Counted from the first letter of the stretch, positions 31,366 through 41,287 are shown. The stretch is 64,000 nucleotides of DNA from Desulfosporosinus shakirovi (GCF_020595055.1 NZ_JAJDOO010000011.1:88724-152723), one strand, 5' to 3'. Numbers and translations are program-made. The notes: generated by a model from the sequence alone, not told the origin.

Positions 31366-32487
31366 TTAATTTTCTGCAATTATTTCTACAATTCGTGTAG
31401 CTGCGGTTCCGTCTCCATAAGGATTACTGGCCAATGTCATTTTTTGATAAGCCTTTTCATCCCCTAATAAATGCTTTAGTTCTAAAAATACACGTTCGTA
31501 TTCTGTCCCCACGAGCGAGACAGTCCCCGCTGCTACAGCCTCAGGACGTTCCGTTGTGTCTCGGACTACCAGCACTGGTTTCCCTAAAGACGGGGCCTCC
31601 TCCTGAATCCCACCCGAGTCGGTTAAAATCAAATGTGCCCGAGCCATTAGGTTTGCAAAGGGCTCATAGTCCATCGGTTCAATAAGATTGACCCGAGGAT
31701 GAGACCCAAGGACCTCTGTGACAACTTTTCTAACAATGGGGTTTTTATGAACCGGAAAGATAACGTATGTATCAGGAAAGGTATCTAAAGTATTCCTCAA
31801 AGCCTGATAAATTTGACGCATTGGCTCACCTAAATTTTCTCTGCGATGCGTCGTAACAAGAATCATGCGTGATTCTTGTCGTTGTCTCAGGATCTCTTGA
31901 ATTTCTTTGTCAACAAAGCTGTATTCTGGGTTCACCGTAGCAAGTAAAGCATCTATGACCGTATTGCCCGTGACAAAAATCTTCTCTGGAGGAATTCCTT
32001 CTTGTTCGAGATTTCTTTTTGCCGTCTCCGTAGGGGCAAAATGATAATCAGTTAAAACACTCGCCAGTTTTCGATTCATCTCTTCTGGAAATGGGGAATA
32101 CTTGTTGCCGGTTCGCAATCCAGCCTCGACGTGGCCAACTGGAATTTGCGCATAAAAGGCAGCAAGGGCGGCCACAAACGTTGTCGTCGTGTCCCCATGT
32201 ACCAAGACTAAGTCAGGAAGTTCACGTTGGAAAACTTCTTTTAGTCCATTTAATGCCCGAGTTGTGATTTCAGTTAACGTTTGCCCCTGCCGCATAAGGT
32301 TTAGATCAAAATCCGGGACGATTTTGAATAACTTCAAAACTTGATCTAACATCTCTCGGTGCTGAGCAGTTACGATAACTTGACAGAGAATGGAATCTTT
32401 CTGTCGGAGTGCTCGGATCACGGGCGCCATTTTTATAGCCTCCGGGCGTGTTCCAAACACTACCATCACTTTTTTTCGTTTATTCAC
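31366..32487 (-). CDS. wecB: UDP-N-acetylglucosamine 2-epimerase (non-hydrolysing)
   Basis: Interconverts UDP-GlcNAc and UDP-ManNAc for surface polymers such as teichoic acid linkage units. The 373-residue GT-B-like enzyme begins KVMVVFGTRPEAIKMAPV. It shows VHGDTTTTFVAALAAFY, GHVEAGLRTG, FVTGNTVIDALL, LVTTHRRENLG and DSGGIQEEAPSLGKPVLV, and ends NPYGDGTAATRIVEII. GTG at 32487 is preceded by GAAGGGAG. It lies between comEB and the ATP synthase operon, an order seen in related Clostridia. The TagA-type enzyme at 17 kb could use its product. Confidence 0.96.
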   Translation of the reverse strand: MNKRKKVMVVFGTRPEAIKMAPVIRALRQKDSILCQVIVTAQHREMLDQVLKLFKIVPDFDLNLMRQGQTLTEITTRALNGLKEVFQRELPDLVLVHGDTTTTFVAALAAFYAQIPVGHVEAGLRTGNKYSPFPEEMNRKLASVLTDYHFAPTETAKRNLEQEGIPPEKIFVTGNTVIDALLATVNPEYSFVDKEIQEILRQRQESRMILVTTHRRENLGEPMRQIYQALRNTLDTFPDTYVIFPVHKNPIVRKVVTEVLGSHPRVNLIEPMDYEPFANLMARAHLILTDSGGIQEEAPSLGKPVLVVRDTTERPEAVAAGTVSLVGTEYERVFLELKHLLGDEKAYQKMTLASNPYGDGTAATRIVEIIAEN

Positions 32488-32588
32488 TCGGATTACTCCC
32501 TTCGATAATCAATCGTTAATCCGACCGCTGATTAAATCAACCTAAGGTAAATTCCTTCATTTAAAGTTCAAAGAGCAGCAATACACAG

Positions 32589-33056
32589 TCATGAAATATC
32601 TTCCCCAAATTTAACCAATTCCAATCCTGCTTCTCTAGCCATTTCAACTGCCAGATGATCAGGATAGGAATGAGTGTATATCACTCGCTTAATGCCAGCA
32701 TTAATCAACAGTTTTGTGCATAATACACAAGGCTGATGAGTGGTATAAAGATCCGCTCCGGCAATAGCGACTCCATGCTTTGCTGCTTGGACCAAAGCGT
32801 TTTGTTCCGCATGCACAGCACGGCAGATCTCATGGCGTTCCCCTGAGGGAACGCCTAAGCTCTGCCGTAAACAACCAACTTCATCACAATGTTGGAGTCC
32901 GGAAGGACTCCCGTTATATCCGGTACTTAAGATTTGTTTATCCTTAACCATGACAGCCCCAACTTGGCGGCGCAGGCAAGTTGAGCGTCTGGCTACTACT
33001 TGTGCCATTTGTATAAAATAGCTGTCCCAACTAGGACGCTTGCCTTGACTCATCAT
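32589..33056 (-). CDS. comEB: dCMP deaminase family protein (ComEB type)
   Basis: Zinc-dependent cytidine/deoxycytidylate deaminase fold, 155 residues. The metal and catalytic motifs are HAEQNALVQ and [14 protein letters not shown]. The region after [20 protein letters not shown] is also typical. It probably converts dCMP to dUMP for dTTP synthesis. The ATG overlaps the upp stop by 4 nt. A second ATG one codon in (33053) is an equally good start. Confidence 0.93.
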   Translation of the reverse strand: MMSQGKRPSWDSYFIQMAQVVARRSTCLRRQVGAVMVKDKQILSTGYNGSPSGLQHCDEVGCLRQSLGVPSGERHEICRAVHAEQNALVQAAKHGVAIAGADLYTTHQPCVLCTKLLINAGIKRVIYTHSYPDHLAVEMAREAGLELVKFGEDIS

Positions 33057-33682
33057 TTCGTGCCAAACAATCGGTCCCCGGCATCCCCGAGACCCGGTAC
33101 AATATAACCATGGTCGTTTAACCGCTCATCTACCGCTGCAACAAAGATATCCACATCAGCATGTGCGTTTTGCACGGCTTGAATTCCCTCCGGTGCTGCG
33201 ATCAGGCACATTAATTTAATGTTCTTGGCACCACGTTCTTTTAAAAACGTTATTGCTGCCGCCGCCGAACCACCCGTTGCCAACATCGGATCAATCACAA
33301 TAAGATCACGTTCCGCAATGTCGGGGGGCAACTTGCAATAGTATTCCACAGGCATGAGCGTTTTAGGGTCTCGATAAAGTCCGACATGTCCCACCTTTGC
33401 AGCAGGAATTAGGCGGAGCATTCCATCGACCATTCCTAAACCTGCACGCAGAATTGGAACCAATCCGACTTTTCGACCTGCAATCACCTTGCTTTTTGCT
33501 ATTGCTACAGGGGTCTTCACTTCAATTTCCTGAAGTGGAAAATCACGAGTTACCTCATAGGCCATTAACATCGAGACTTCTTCGACTAGTTCCCTAAATT
33601 CCTTTGAACCTGTTTCCTCATCCCGTATTAGAGACAACTTGTGTTGAATTAAGGGATGATCAAGTACTTGAAGCTTTGGCAT
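33053..33682 (-). CDS. upp: Uracil phosphoribosyltransferase
   Basis: Salvages uracil with PRPP to UMP. The 209-residue protein has the family motifs [29 protein letters not shown], the PRPP loop [16 protein letters not shown] and the C-terminal uracil-binding [17 protein letters not shown]. It is 20 bp downstream of glyA and overlaps comEB, forming a one-carbon/pyrimidine salvage cluster. Confidence 0.97.
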   Translation of the reverse strand: MPKLQVLDHPLIQHKLSLIRDEETGSKEFRELVEEVSMLMAYEVTRDFPLQEIEVKTPVAIAKSKVIAGRKVGLVPILRAGLGMVDGMLRLIPAAKVGHVGLYRDPKTLMPVEYYCKLPPDIAERDLIVIDPMLATGGSAAAAITFLKERGAKNIKLMCLIAAPEGIQAVQNAHADVDIFVAAVDERLNDHGYIVPGLGDAGDRLFGTK

Positions 33683-33702
33683 CGTTTTGGCTCTCCTAAC
33701 TC

Positions 33703-34959
33703 CTAATCTAAATTAGTGTATAAGGGAAATTCAGCGCATAAAGAACTGACTATTTTCCGTGCTTGTGACAGTTTATCAGGTTCATTGTGCGAGGTCAAGG
33801 CAAGGTCCATCGCTTCCGCTATCCGCTTCATGGCGTCTGGATTCATGCCCCGCGTTGTGACTGCAGGAGTCCCAAGCCTGATTCCACTGGTGACAAAAGG
33901 ACTTGCCGTGTCAAAGGGAATCGTATTTTTATTTACTGTAATACCAACTTCGTGCAGGATGCTTTCCGCTTCCTTGCCCGTTAACTGTTTAGTCCTTACA
34001 TCTACAAGCATTACGTGATTGTCAGTCCCCCCTGAAACAAGGCGGAATCCGCGATCCATAAGTGCCTGAGCCAAAGCCTTAGCATTCTCAACAATATTCG
34101 TTTGGTAGATTTTAAATTCAGGTTGAAGAGCTTCTCCAAAGGCAACTGCTTTAGCCGCAATAACATGCATCAAAGGGCCGCCTTGAATACCTGGGAAAAT
34201 TGCTTTATCAATGGCTTGAGCATTTTCACCTTTACAGAGAATTAAGCCACCGCGCGGTCCTCTCAACGTTTTATGGGTAGTAGAGGTCACAAAATCTGCA
34301 TAAGGCACCGGAGATGGGTGTAAACCCGCCGCCACAAGTCCCGCAAAGTGGGCCATGTCAACCATTAATAGAGCGCCCGCTTCATCTGCAATTTCGCGCA
34401 TTTTGACAAAATCTATAATTCTTGGATAAGCACTTGCTCCTGAAACAATCATTTTTGGATGATGTTCAATAGCCAACTGCCGAACCTGATCATAATCAAT
34501 TCTTTCCGTTTCTGGGTCTACTCCGTAAGGAACTACATTGAAATACACTCCTGAAATATTGACCGGACTCCCATGGGTCAAGTGCCCCCCGTGGGATAAA
34601 TTCATGCCGAGTATCGTATCTCCAGGTTTCAAAAATGCAAAATATACAGCCATATTGGCTTGAGACCCAGAATGAGGCTGTACATTAGCATGCTCCGCGC
34701 CAAAAATCTCCTTAACTCGTTCACGCGCTAAATTTTCGGCCACATCAACAAACTCACACCCGCCATAATATCTCTTACCCGGATATCCTTCAGCATACTT
34801 GTTGGTGAGTACAGATCCTTGAGCAGCCATCACTGCTCGGCTAACAAAGTTTTCAGAGGCTATTAGCTCAATGGTATTCTTCTGACGATTTTCTTCTTGC
34901 TCGATGGCTTTAGCAACTTCGGGATCCTGGCTTTTTACCCATTGATTAATATAATCCAT
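33703..34959 (-). CDS. glyA: Serine hydroxymethyltransferase
   Basis: PLP enzyme that interconverts serine and glycine while loading tetrahydrofolate with a one-carbon unit. The 418-residue product has the PLP-lysine motif [20 protein letters not shown] near residue 226, [20 protein letters not shown] and [19 protein letters not shown]. The ATG at 34959 has AGGAG upstream. It is followed 20 bp later by upp. Confidence 0.98.
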   Translation of the reverse strand: MDYINQWVKSQDPEVAKAIEQEENRQKNTIELIASENFVSRAVMAAQGSVLTNKYAEGYPGKRYYGGCEFVDVAENLARERVKEIFGAEHANVQPHSGSQANMAVYFAFLKPGDTILGMNLSHGGHLTHGSPVNISGVYFNVVPYGVDPETERIDYDQVRQLAIEHHPKMIVSGASAYPRIIDFVKMREIADEAGALLMVDMAHFAGLVAAGLHPSPVPYADFVTSTTHKTLRGPRGGLILCKGENAQAIDKAIFPGIQGGPLMHVIAAKAVAFGEALQPEFKIYQTNIVENAKALAQALMDRGFRLVSGGTDNHVMLVDVRTKQLTGKEAESILHEVGITVNKNTIPFDTASPFVTSGIRLGTPAVTTRGMNPDAMKRIAEAMDLALTSHNEPDKLSQARKIVSSLCAEFPLYTNLD

Positions 34960-35049
34960 GTCAGTTCACTCCTGTTCAAAATTCCCTCTAGCTGGGGTCG
35001 CGAGATTTTTTGCTAGTATGTAATAGGGGGCATCTCTCGACTGCAGGTA

Positions 35050-35610
35050 TTAAGCGTAGGCGGCTCGCGGGCCGCCAATAAGGCGTGGTCGTGTGCGTGC
35101 CAAGGTGAGGTGAGCTTCACCAAGCTCTTTGACATGTATGCGAATAGGTATTGCTACCGGTCTAAGGTGCATGCCAATAAATGTATCTCCAATATCAATC
35201 CCCGCATGTCCCTGAATTCTTTCTACCATAACTGGAGAAGAAAACTCTTCCCATGCTTTGACAGTCATAGCGCCTCCCGCGTGAAGCGCCGGAAGAACTG
35301 TAACTTCCTCCAATCTGTAATACTCCCGGCAAGCACCTTCTACTACTAAAGCACGGTTGATATGTTCACATCCTTGAACCGCTAAATAGATCCCATGCTG
35401 GTGCACCCGTTCTAACAAAGGAGGAAGCAATACCTCTGCGATTTCCAAACTGCTTCCCTGCCCAATTTGATGACCGGCAACTTCACTCGTACTGCACCCT
35501 AAGATAAGGATTTGCCGGGAACGGAGTTCAGCCTTTGAGAAGAAGGCATCTAATACCCCACTCCATACCTTAGCCATATCTTGCAGTTTTTCCGCGATGT
35601 TTTTGTCCAT
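35050..35610 (-). CDS. ywlG: YwlG family protein (TIGR01440/DUF436)
   Basis: A 186-residue conserved Firmicutes protein of unknown function. Family features include ILGCSTSEVAGHQIGQGSS and AVQGCEHINRALVVEGAC, plus DTFIGMHLRPVAIPIR. The ATG at 35610 has GGAGGG 10 nt upstream. Its position between rpiB and glyA is the same as in B. subtilis. Confidence 0.9.
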   Translation of the reverse strand: MDKNIAEKLQDMAKVWSGVLDAFFSKAELRSRQILILGCSTSEVAGHQIGQGSSLEIAEVLLPPLLERVHQHGIYLAVQGCEHINRALVVEGACREYYRLEEVTVLPALHAGGAMTVKAWEEFSSPVMVERIQGHAGIDIGDTFIGMHLRPVAIPIRIHVKELGEAHLTLARTRPRLIGGPRAAYA

Positions 35611-35660
35611 AAGAAAGGTTCCCTCCTCTCCTTTGTCATTGATTCCATGAAGTTTCGAAG

Positions 35661-36110
35661 TTAGATGTCTTCCCCTCGTTCAATATCAGAAATCAAACTT
35701 ACACGGAGAGCATGCCTGCCACCTGAAAATGCCGTCTTTAAGAAAATGTCAACAATGTCAAGGGCAAGTCCTGCTCCAATAACTCGAGCACCCAGGGCTA
35801 AAATATTAGCATCATTATGCTCTCTTGCCATTCGAGCAGAAAAAGTCTCAGAGCAAACCGCGGCACGGATTCCAGGAATTTTGTTTGCAGCCATAGAAAT
35901 CCCCAACCCGGTTCCGCAGACGGCGATTCCTAAATCTGCTTCCCCTTTTGTGATTGCACTCCCTACTGCAAAACCGTACTTTGGATAATCAACAGAATCC
36001 TTAGAATGGGTTCCAAAATCGAGAACTTCTATTCCTTGAGTCTCTAAATGCGTACGAATAGCTTCTTTAAGTTCGTATCCACCGTGATCAGCTCCCAGCG
36101 CAACTCTCAC
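35661..36110 (-). CDS. rpiB: Ribose-5-phosphate isomerase B
   Basis: Interconverts ribose 5-phosphate and ribulose 5-phosphate in the pentose phosphate pathway. The 149-residue RpiB/LacAB-type enzyme starts RVALGADHGGYELKEAI. It carries the active-site cysteine in IAVCGTGLGISMAANKIPG and the REHNDANILALGARV motif. GTG at 36110 has GGAGG 7 nt upstream. Confidence 0.96.
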   Translation of the reverse strand: MRVALGADHGGYELKEAIRTHLETQGIEVLDFGTHSKDSVDYPKYGFAVGSAITKGEADLGIAVCGTGLGISMAANKIPGIRAAVCSETFSARMAREHNDANILALGARVIGAGLALDIVDIFLKTAFSGGRHALRVSLISDIERGEDI

Positions 36111-36226
36111 TCTTAAACCTCCCTCTTTAGTTCATTATTTATTTCTCTAGATAGTTGTAAAAGTCCTGCAAAAACACAAAATATAGCGACGTTTCACGCC
36201 GCTAGTGTAGACATTTTTCTTCTATG

Positions 36227-36694
36227 TTATGCTTTTTTCTCAGTACTTTCATTACCTGTAAGAATTTTCCTTTTTAAATTACTCAGCAATTCTCTGATTT
36301 CCTGCGCCGTCTGACGATAAAGTTCTAGTGAACCCATCCACGGATCTAGAACATCTCGTTTTTCATCTCCCCAATCCCCTAAACGCCTGATTTTATGAAT
36401 ACATTGAGGAAAGCGATGCTTTAAGCCTTCTTCTTGCGCTTGAGTCATAGGTATAATCCAATCAGCATCTGCCATAAGTTCATCACTAACTCTTCTTGCA
36501 CCATACTGAGAAATATCTACATTTTGTTCTTTAAGAATCTTCACCACGTGAGTACTGACCTTGTCTCCATCCCACGCATCGATTCCAGCTGAACTTACTT
36601 GAACCAAGTCTCCAAACATCGCCCGGGCCATCCCCTCCGCCAACGGACTGCGACACGTATTTCCTGTACAAACAAACAAAAGTTTCGGCCCCAA
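36227..36694 (-). CDS. ywlE: Low-molecular-weight protein-tyrosine/arginine phosphatase (YwlE type)
   Basis: Cysteine-dependent phosphatase of about 155 residues. The P-loop CTGNTCRSPLAEGMAR matches CxGNxCRSP, and the general-acid Asp lies in DVLDPWMGSLELYRQ. In B. subtilis the YwlE relative removes phosphate from arginine. Thr rather than Ile in the P-loop (GNTCRSP) is the arginine-phosphatase hallmark, so that activity is plausible. I place the start at TTG 36694 after GAGGTG; GTG at 36703 is an alternative. It follows mntP closely. Confidence 0.88.
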   Translation of the reverse strand: MGPKLLFVCTGNTCRSPLAEGMARAMFGDLVQVSSAGIDAWDGDKVSTHVVKILKEQNVDISQYGARRVSDELMADADWIIPMTQAQEEGLKHRFPQCIHKIRRLGDWGDEKRDVLDPWMGSLELYRQTAQEIRELLSNLKRKILTGNESTEKKA

Positions 36695-36710
36695 TAAACT
36701 CACCTCATTA

Positions 36711-37295
36711 TTACAAAAGAAGTTTGATTCCAATTAGCAACAGTGCCAGTCCCCCAAATAATTCGGCCTTCTCCCCCAACCGGGTTCCCATTATTCGTCC
36801 CAGAACCAAGCCCATTCCTGTCATTAATCCCGCAATCATGCCAATAATCATAACCGTCATAAAAATGTCTGCTCTGATCGTCCCTAGAGAAAATCCTACA
36901 CTCAGGGCATCTAAACTTACACTTGCTGCCAAGACATAAATACCATACCCTTTCAGTGTACTGTTACCGGTATTGTTCGTCTGAAAAAGAGTCTCCCTAG
37001 CCTCACCGAATGGAAAACTTTGCTTAGTAGGCCGGTAGACTTTATAAAGCATTCGCCCGCCCAAACCAATAAGGACCAAAGCTCCTAACAGACTTGCAAA
37101 TTGCCCGAGGATTGATCCTAGTGCTTGACCAAGTATCATCCCGCTTAGCGGCATGAACACATGAAATAATGCCACTACCAGGGACAATCTTACCATCATA
37201 CTTTTTCGGATACCTGCTAATCCAATTGCCAAAGCCAAGGAAAATGCATCTGCACCCAAAGCAGTTGCGACAGCGACAACCCATACTAAATTCAT
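36711..37295 (-). CDS. mntP: Manganese efflux pump MntP
   Basis: A 194-residue protein with six membrane segments that exports Mn2+. Conserved acidic residues sit in membrane segments, as in LGADAFSLALAIGL and SLDALSVGFSLGTI. The ATG at 37295 has GGAGGG 7 nt upstream. The 63-bp gap to the preceding gene is too short for a yybP-ykoY manganese riboswitch, and none is seen. Confidence 0.92.
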   Translation of the reverse strand: MNLVWVVAVATALGADAFSLALAIGLAGIRKSMMVRLSLVVALFHVFMPLSGMILGQALGSILGQFASLLGALVLIGLGGRMLYKVYRPTKQSFPFGEARETLFQTNNTGNSTLKGYGIYVLAASVSLDALSVGFSLGTIRADIFMTVMIIGMIAGLMTGMGLVLGRIMGTRLGEKAELFGGLALLLIGIKLLL

Positions 37296-37358
37296 TCCCT
37301 TTCCCTCCGTTCTCCCTATGTATATGCATTGGAAAGGGTTGATTAGACGAATTAGTGA

Positions 37359-38405
37359 CTATATGTGTTGCGATCGTTTGCCAGCCGCTTTTTCTAAGCG
37401 GTTCATAATGGCACTCCCCAGGCCTGCTTCTTCGATCCCTTCGACCAAAATCAAATCCATTCTTCTTTCATCACACAACCGTAACCCTTCAAATATGTTG
37501 CTTGCCACTTCTTGTGGTCTATCTTTAGAACCTAAAACAAATAAAAGATCAGGAAACCAGTTATGTAAAAGGGATGCGCTCTCTAAGGTACAAAGTACAC
37601 CGACCTTTTTTAACCTCGCCTGTCCTCTGAGAATTTCTTGGCCCATGCGTTGTACGACTCTATCTCGCAATCCGCTGACCAGAATCAACTCGCCCTCTGG
37701 AGCGTAGTGCCTATATTTCATGCCCGGTGCTTTGGGCGCCTGGTTTTCCGAAGGAGTGTCTGTACGGACTTCACCCAACACCTCTTCTAACTGTTCCTTG
37801 GTAATCCCGCCTGGGCGAAGAATGGTGGGAACGCCCCCGCTTACATCGAGCACAGTCGATTCCAAGCCAACTTCACACGCTCCAGCATCAAGAATTAGGG
37901 GAATCTTCCCTTTCATATCACGCCAGACGTGACTTCCTCTTGTCGGACTCGGTTTACCTGAAAGATTAGCACTTGGCGCAGCAATCGGAAAACCGGCTTC
38001 TTCGATCAAACGAAGGGCAACTGGATGACTGGGCATACGTATTGCAACGTTAACTAGTCCAGCGGTTACAATATCCGGTACTAAGGCCGTTTTGGGCAGA
38101 ATTAAGGTTAAGGGTCCTGGCCAAAAATGCTGAACACAAAGTTCTGCCTCAGACGTCCAACTTTCAACTAGATTATTTGCCATAACACGATTGCAAACAT
38201 GAACAATTAATGGATTATCTTGAGGCCTTCCCTTTGCTTCAAAAATCTTAGCACAAGCGCAAGCATCCAGGGCATTTGCCCCTAACCCATAGACGGTTTC
38301 CGTTGGAAAGGCAACCAGTTCTCCTGCTTTCAGCCACTCAGCGCCCTCATTAATTAGTTGAGCTTCAGGGTGGAGTCTGTCAATAGTACTTCTTTTTGTC
38401 TGCAT
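37359..38405 (-). CDS. ywlC: Threonylcarbamoyl-AMP synthase (Sua5/YwlC)
   Basis: Makes threonylcarbamoyl-AMP for the t6A37 tRNA modification. The 348-residue protein has the YrdC domain (about 1-205; FPTETVYGLGANALD, KGRPQDNPLIVHV, PGPLTLILPK, SANLSGKPSPT) plus the C-terminal Sua5 domain (about 225-348). It is therefore the long Sua5 form. The ATG at 38405 follows GAGGTG by 8 nt. Confidence 0.95.
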   Translation of the reverse strand: MQTKRSTIDRLHPEAQLINEGAEWLKAGELVAFPTETVYGLGANALDACACAKIFEAKGRPQDNPLIVHVCNRVMANNLVESWTSEAELCVQHFWPGPLTLILPKTALVPDIVTAGLVNVAIRMPSHPVALRLIEEAGFPIAAPSANLSGKPSPTRGSHVWRDMKGKIPLILDAGACEVGLESTVLDVSGGVPTILRPGGITKEQLEEVLGEVRTDTPSENQAPKAPGMKYRHYAPEGELILVSGLRDRVVQRMGQEILRGQARLKKVGVLCTLESASLLHNWFPDLLFVLGSKDRPQEVASNIFEGLRLCDERRMDLILVEGIEEAGLGSAIMNRLEKAAGKRSQHI

Positions 38406-38411
38406 CAATGT

Positions 38412-39257
38412 TCACCTCGCTAAGATCACTCGGTCCCGCCCCGCTAAGTCCGGGAAAACTTGTGTTTTAAAACCCTTCAAGTGAAAAAGACTACAGACGG
38501 CTTCGGCCTGATCCCAGCCAATCTCCATTAGTACTTTCCCTTGGGGCTTCAATAAGGGACGTATCTCTTCTGCTAAACGACAATAAAAATCCAGACCATC
38601 TGAACCCCCTAAAAAGGCCATAGCAGGTTCATGAAAAATCTCAGGAGCGCATTTTTGATAGTCATCTGTTGAAACATAGGGAGGATTTGTAATGATATAG
38701 TCCCAACATTCTCCCCGAATAGAATCCACAAAATCCCCCTGACGCCACTGCACTATAGCTCCCAATCGTTCGGCATTTTGTCGGGCTACCTCTAAGGCAT
38801 CTGAAGAAAGGTCGATTCCAACCACCTCTGCGACAGGATAATAATGCGCAATAGAAATTGCAAGCGCCCCGCTTCCTGTACAAAGATCAGCAACCTTAAT
38901 CAGTCGATCCTGGCCTTCATCATTTTCCTGCCTTACAAGATCCAGCCATTTCTCAACTAATATTTCGCTGTCTGCGCGGGGGATAAGAACCCTTTCATCA
39001 ACATAAAAAGAGAGTCCCATGAATTCCTGTCGCTTTAAGATATATTGCAGTGGCACGTTCGAAGCACGACGCTGGATAAACACCCTGAATTGTTCATTCT
39101 CTTGCTCAGACAAATTACGATCCCAATCAAGGTAAAGACGATCTCGCGTTACCTTTAGCACTTCGGCTAATAACAAGTCTGCGTCAAAGCGAGCATTTTC
39201 AATCTCTTTTTTCAAGAGTTCAGTCTCGCCCCAACGCATTCCATCAACTATCTTCAA
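38412..39257 (-). CDS. prmC: Release factor glutamine methyltransferase
   Basis: Methylates the GGQ glutamine of RF1 and RF2. The 281-residue protein has the SAM motif VADLCTGSGALAISIAHYYP and the catalytic ITNPPYVSTDDYQ. TTG at 39257 is preceded by AAGGGG about 9 nt upstream. It lies directly downstream of its substrate gene prfA, a conserved pairing. The spoIIR gene often found nearby in Bacillus is absent here. Confidence 0.95.
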   Translation of the reverse strand: MKIVDGMRWGETELLKKEIENARFDADLLLAEVLKVTRDRLYLDWDRNLSEQENEQFRVFIQRRASNVPLQYILKRQEFMGLSFYVDERVLIPRADSEILVEKWLDLVRQENDEGQDRLIKVADLCTGSGALAISIAHYYPVAEVVGIDLSSDALEVARQNAERLGAIVQWRQGDFVDSIRGECWDYIITNPPYVSTDDYQKCAPEIFHEPAMAFLGGSDGLDFYCRLAEEIRPLLKPQGKVLMEIGWDQAEAVCSLFHLKGFKTQVFPDLAGRDRVILAR

Positions 39258-39390
39258 CCCACAAAGCCCCTTCTCGACGTTCGAGATTCGCAGTTCGTGG
39301 TTCGAATCTCTACTTTACACATATAACGCCCGAAAAATAAGTTCTCCAAAACCTTAAATAACACTACATATTATTTAAGCCCAGGTTCCT
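39258..39390. other. Short gap with TTCG-rich inverted repeats
   Basis: Between prfA and prmC, positions about 39280-39305 contain TTCGAGATTCGCAGTTCG followed by TGGTTCGAATC, a run of overlapping TTCGA/TCGAA words. Similar words occur upstream of fabZ (15341-15470). No gene or clear terminator is seen; this may be a decayed repeat. Confidence 0.3.
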
Positions 39391-40461
39391 TTATTGAATC
39401 TCTGCTTTTAACCTTTCCGCTTGGTCTGATGAGTTCAGAGCTTGAATGATCTCCTCCAAATCTCCCGTCAGGATCGTCTCTAGGCGATGCAGGGTCAAGT
39501 TAATCCGATGGTCCGTCACTCGTCCCTGCGGGAAATTAAACGTTCGAATTCGCTCACTCCGATCCCCTGTACCTACCTGACTTCGACGTTCAGACGCCTG
39601 TTCTCCACTCGCTTCTTCTTGAGCTTTCTCTAAAATTCGAGCACGCAAGACTCGCAAAGCCTTTTCTTTGTTCTTCAGCTGGGATTTTTCATCCTGGCAA
39701 GACGCAATAATTCCAGTAGGGAGATGCGTAACACGTACCGCCGATTGAGTAGTATTTACACACTGCCCGCCCGGTCCACTCGAACAATAGACATCAATAC
39801 GTAAATCATTCGGATTAATAGAGACTTCCACTTCTTCTGCTTCGGGAAGGACCGCTACTGTAGCTGTAGACGTATGAATCCTGCCTGCCGATTCTGTAGC
39901 CGGTATCCTTTGAACGCGATGTACGCCACTTTCAAACTTTAATTTACTGTAGGCTCCATGTCCTTCAATAAGGAAAATGATCTCCTTATATCCCCCTGCA
40001 TCAGAGTAACTAACACTAAGAACCTCTACTTTCCAGCCCTGCCCTTCCGCATAGCGGGTATACATCCGATGAAGATCGCCTGCAAATAAGGCAGCTTCAT
40101 CCCCGCCGGCTCCTGCTCGAATCTCCATAATAACGTTTTTCTCATCCAAAGGATCTTTGGGCAAGAGAAGAATTCGAATTTGCTCTTCAAGTTCCTGAGA
40201 TTGGCTTAAGAGTTTTTCTCGTTCCTGCTCAGCCATCTCCTGCATATCAGAGTCCAGTTTTTCTCGAAGCAACGTTTCGGTCTCCTCTAGTTCACGAATC
40301 ACTTCTTGATATTCCCTAAACGTTGTAACAAGATTCGTCATCCCCGCCTGGGCCTTAGCATATTTTTGCCATTCGCTCTGATTGGAAATTATTTCCGGAT
40401 CGCTGAGAAGTTCTGTGAATTCGTCATATTTCCGTTCAATTTCATAAAGTTTTTCTAACAT
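39391..40461 (-). CDS. prfA: Peptide chain release factor 1
   Basis: Reads UAA and UAG and releases the finished peptide. The 356-residue protein has the PAT-type stop-recognition motif ([20 protein letters not shown]) and the catalytic GGQ in [18 protein letters not shown]. The residue after GGQ is Cys where many RF1 proteins have His or Ser. The ATG at 40461 has GAGGTG 6 nt upstream. Confidence 0.97.
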   Translation of the reverse strand: MLEKLYEIERKYDEFTELLSDPEIISNQSEWQKYAKAQAGMTNLVTTFREYQEVIRELEETETLLREKLDSDMQEMAEQEREKLLSQSQELEEQIRILLLPKDPLDEKNVIMEIRAGAGGDEAALFAGDLHRMYTRYAEGQGWKVEVLSVSYSDAGGYKEIIFLIEGHGAYSKLKFESGVHRVQRIPATESAGRIHTSTATVAVLPEAEEVEVSINPNDLRIDVYCSSGPGGQCVNTTQSAVRVTHLPTGIIASCQDEKSQLKNKEKALRVLRARILEKAQEEASGEQASERRSQVGTGDRSERIRTFNFPQGRVTDHRINLTLHRLETILTGDLEEIIQALNSSDQAERLKAEIQ

Positions 40462-40563
40462 TTTTTACACCTCAAAAAATTACGTACGTTTCTTGACCTG
40501 AATCAAATCCGCCCTTTAAGGCCGCCGGGCTACTTCTAATTGAAACAATAAGCCACGTAACCG

Positions 40564-40799
40564 CTACCACAAAGGATACAACCCGACAAAAGCAAATATA
40601 AAAATTCTCACAACAACGACAACAGGGAGAAAACACGTCCCATACCGCGGATCGCAGATGCAACCTAGGGAATGGACGCGCGCATTATCTACAGTAAGAT
40701 CTTGCCCTGCTTCATAGGTGAATATTGCTTTATAATCTGCACCATGGTATTTCTTCATTTCCCAGTGAACGATTGACGGAAAAGGGTTGGTCTGCTCAT
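40564..40799 (-). pseudogene. Decayed DUF1385 (YqhQ-like) gene
   Basis: A strong ribosome site GAGGAGGAGG precedes ATG at 40799. Its frame stops after 14 codons (MSRPTLFRQSFTGK), and the TGA overlaps an ATG (40758) as ATGA. The second frame encodes 64 residues beginning KKYHGADYKAIFTYEAGQDL. This matches the C-terminal core of DUF1385 proteins (YHGAEHKxI, YExGxxLTVENxRxxS, HPRCGTSF). Key residues are changed: EHK reads DYK, and HPRCGTSF reads DPRYGTCF. Most of the normal ~300-residue protein is missing. The place between rpmE and prfA is where related Clostridia carry an intact copy. Confidence 0.75.
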
Positions 40800-40895
40800 C
40801 CTACCTCCTCCTCTATTATATCGAGGCGAGATGCGCGAGGTTCAATGTTTAAGATTAATGATAAAAATATCCTGCCTCACTTCGAACATTACGCA

Positions 40896-40921
40896 AAAAG
40901 CAGAGCTTGCGCTCTGCTTTT
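40896..40921 (-). terminator. Intrinsic terminator of rpmE
   Basis: Stem AAAAGCAGAGC, loop TTGC, complement GCTCTGCTTTT; on the minus strand it ends in TTTTTGCG. A second small palindrome (CAACG...CGTTG, about 40929-40947) lies between it and the rpmE stop. Confidence 0.8.
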
Positions 40922-40948
40922 CCACCAGCAACGACCGCAGGCCGTTGT

Positions 40949-41146
40949 TTACATCCCATATTTCTTTTTAAACCGATCAACCCGTCCGCCAGCATCGACA
41001 AACCGCTGTACCCCGGTATAGAAGGGATGGCATTTTGAACAAATTTCCACTTTAATGTTCATTCTTGTGCTCCCTGTTGGGATAACTTCTCCACAAGCAC
41101 ATGTAACAGTGGTTTGTTCATATTTTGGGTGAATTTTTTCTTTCAT
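40949..41146 (-). CDS. rpmE: 50S ribosomal protein L31 (zinc form)
   Basis: A 65-residue large-subunit protein with the zinc ligands CAC and CSKC ([11 protein letters not shown]...[11 protein letters not shown]). This is the C+ form that is exchanged for a zinc-free paralogue under zinc limitation in other species. The ATG is at 41146. Downstream it has a clear terminator. The rho gene that usually precedes rpmE is not here. Confidence 0.97.
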   Translation of the reverse strand: MKEKIHPKYEQTTVTCACGEVIPTGSTRMNIKVEICSKCHPFYTGVQRFVDAGGRVDRFKKKYGM

Positions 41147-41287
41147 GTCTTCACCTTCTTTCCCATTTGGATCGAGGCGCTCTTTTGTCGCACCTTAAAA
41201 TACAATTCCAGTCAACTCTTACTATTCTAGCATAAAGATCATTAAGCGGTCAAGGATCGCGTTCCTAATTTTAACGTCCCTCTATAA

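Noticed and set aside
36111..36226. Manganese (yybP-ykoY) riboswitch for mntP
   Set aside because: The space upstream of mntP is only 63 bp and lacks the conserved GGGGAGUA-type core; the 36111-36226 gap precedes a different gene direction.
39280..39310. tRNA-like GGTTCGAATC near 39295
   Set aside because: The T-loop-like word is not accompanied by an acceptor stem, anticodon arm or D-arm; it is part of TTCG-rich repeats.
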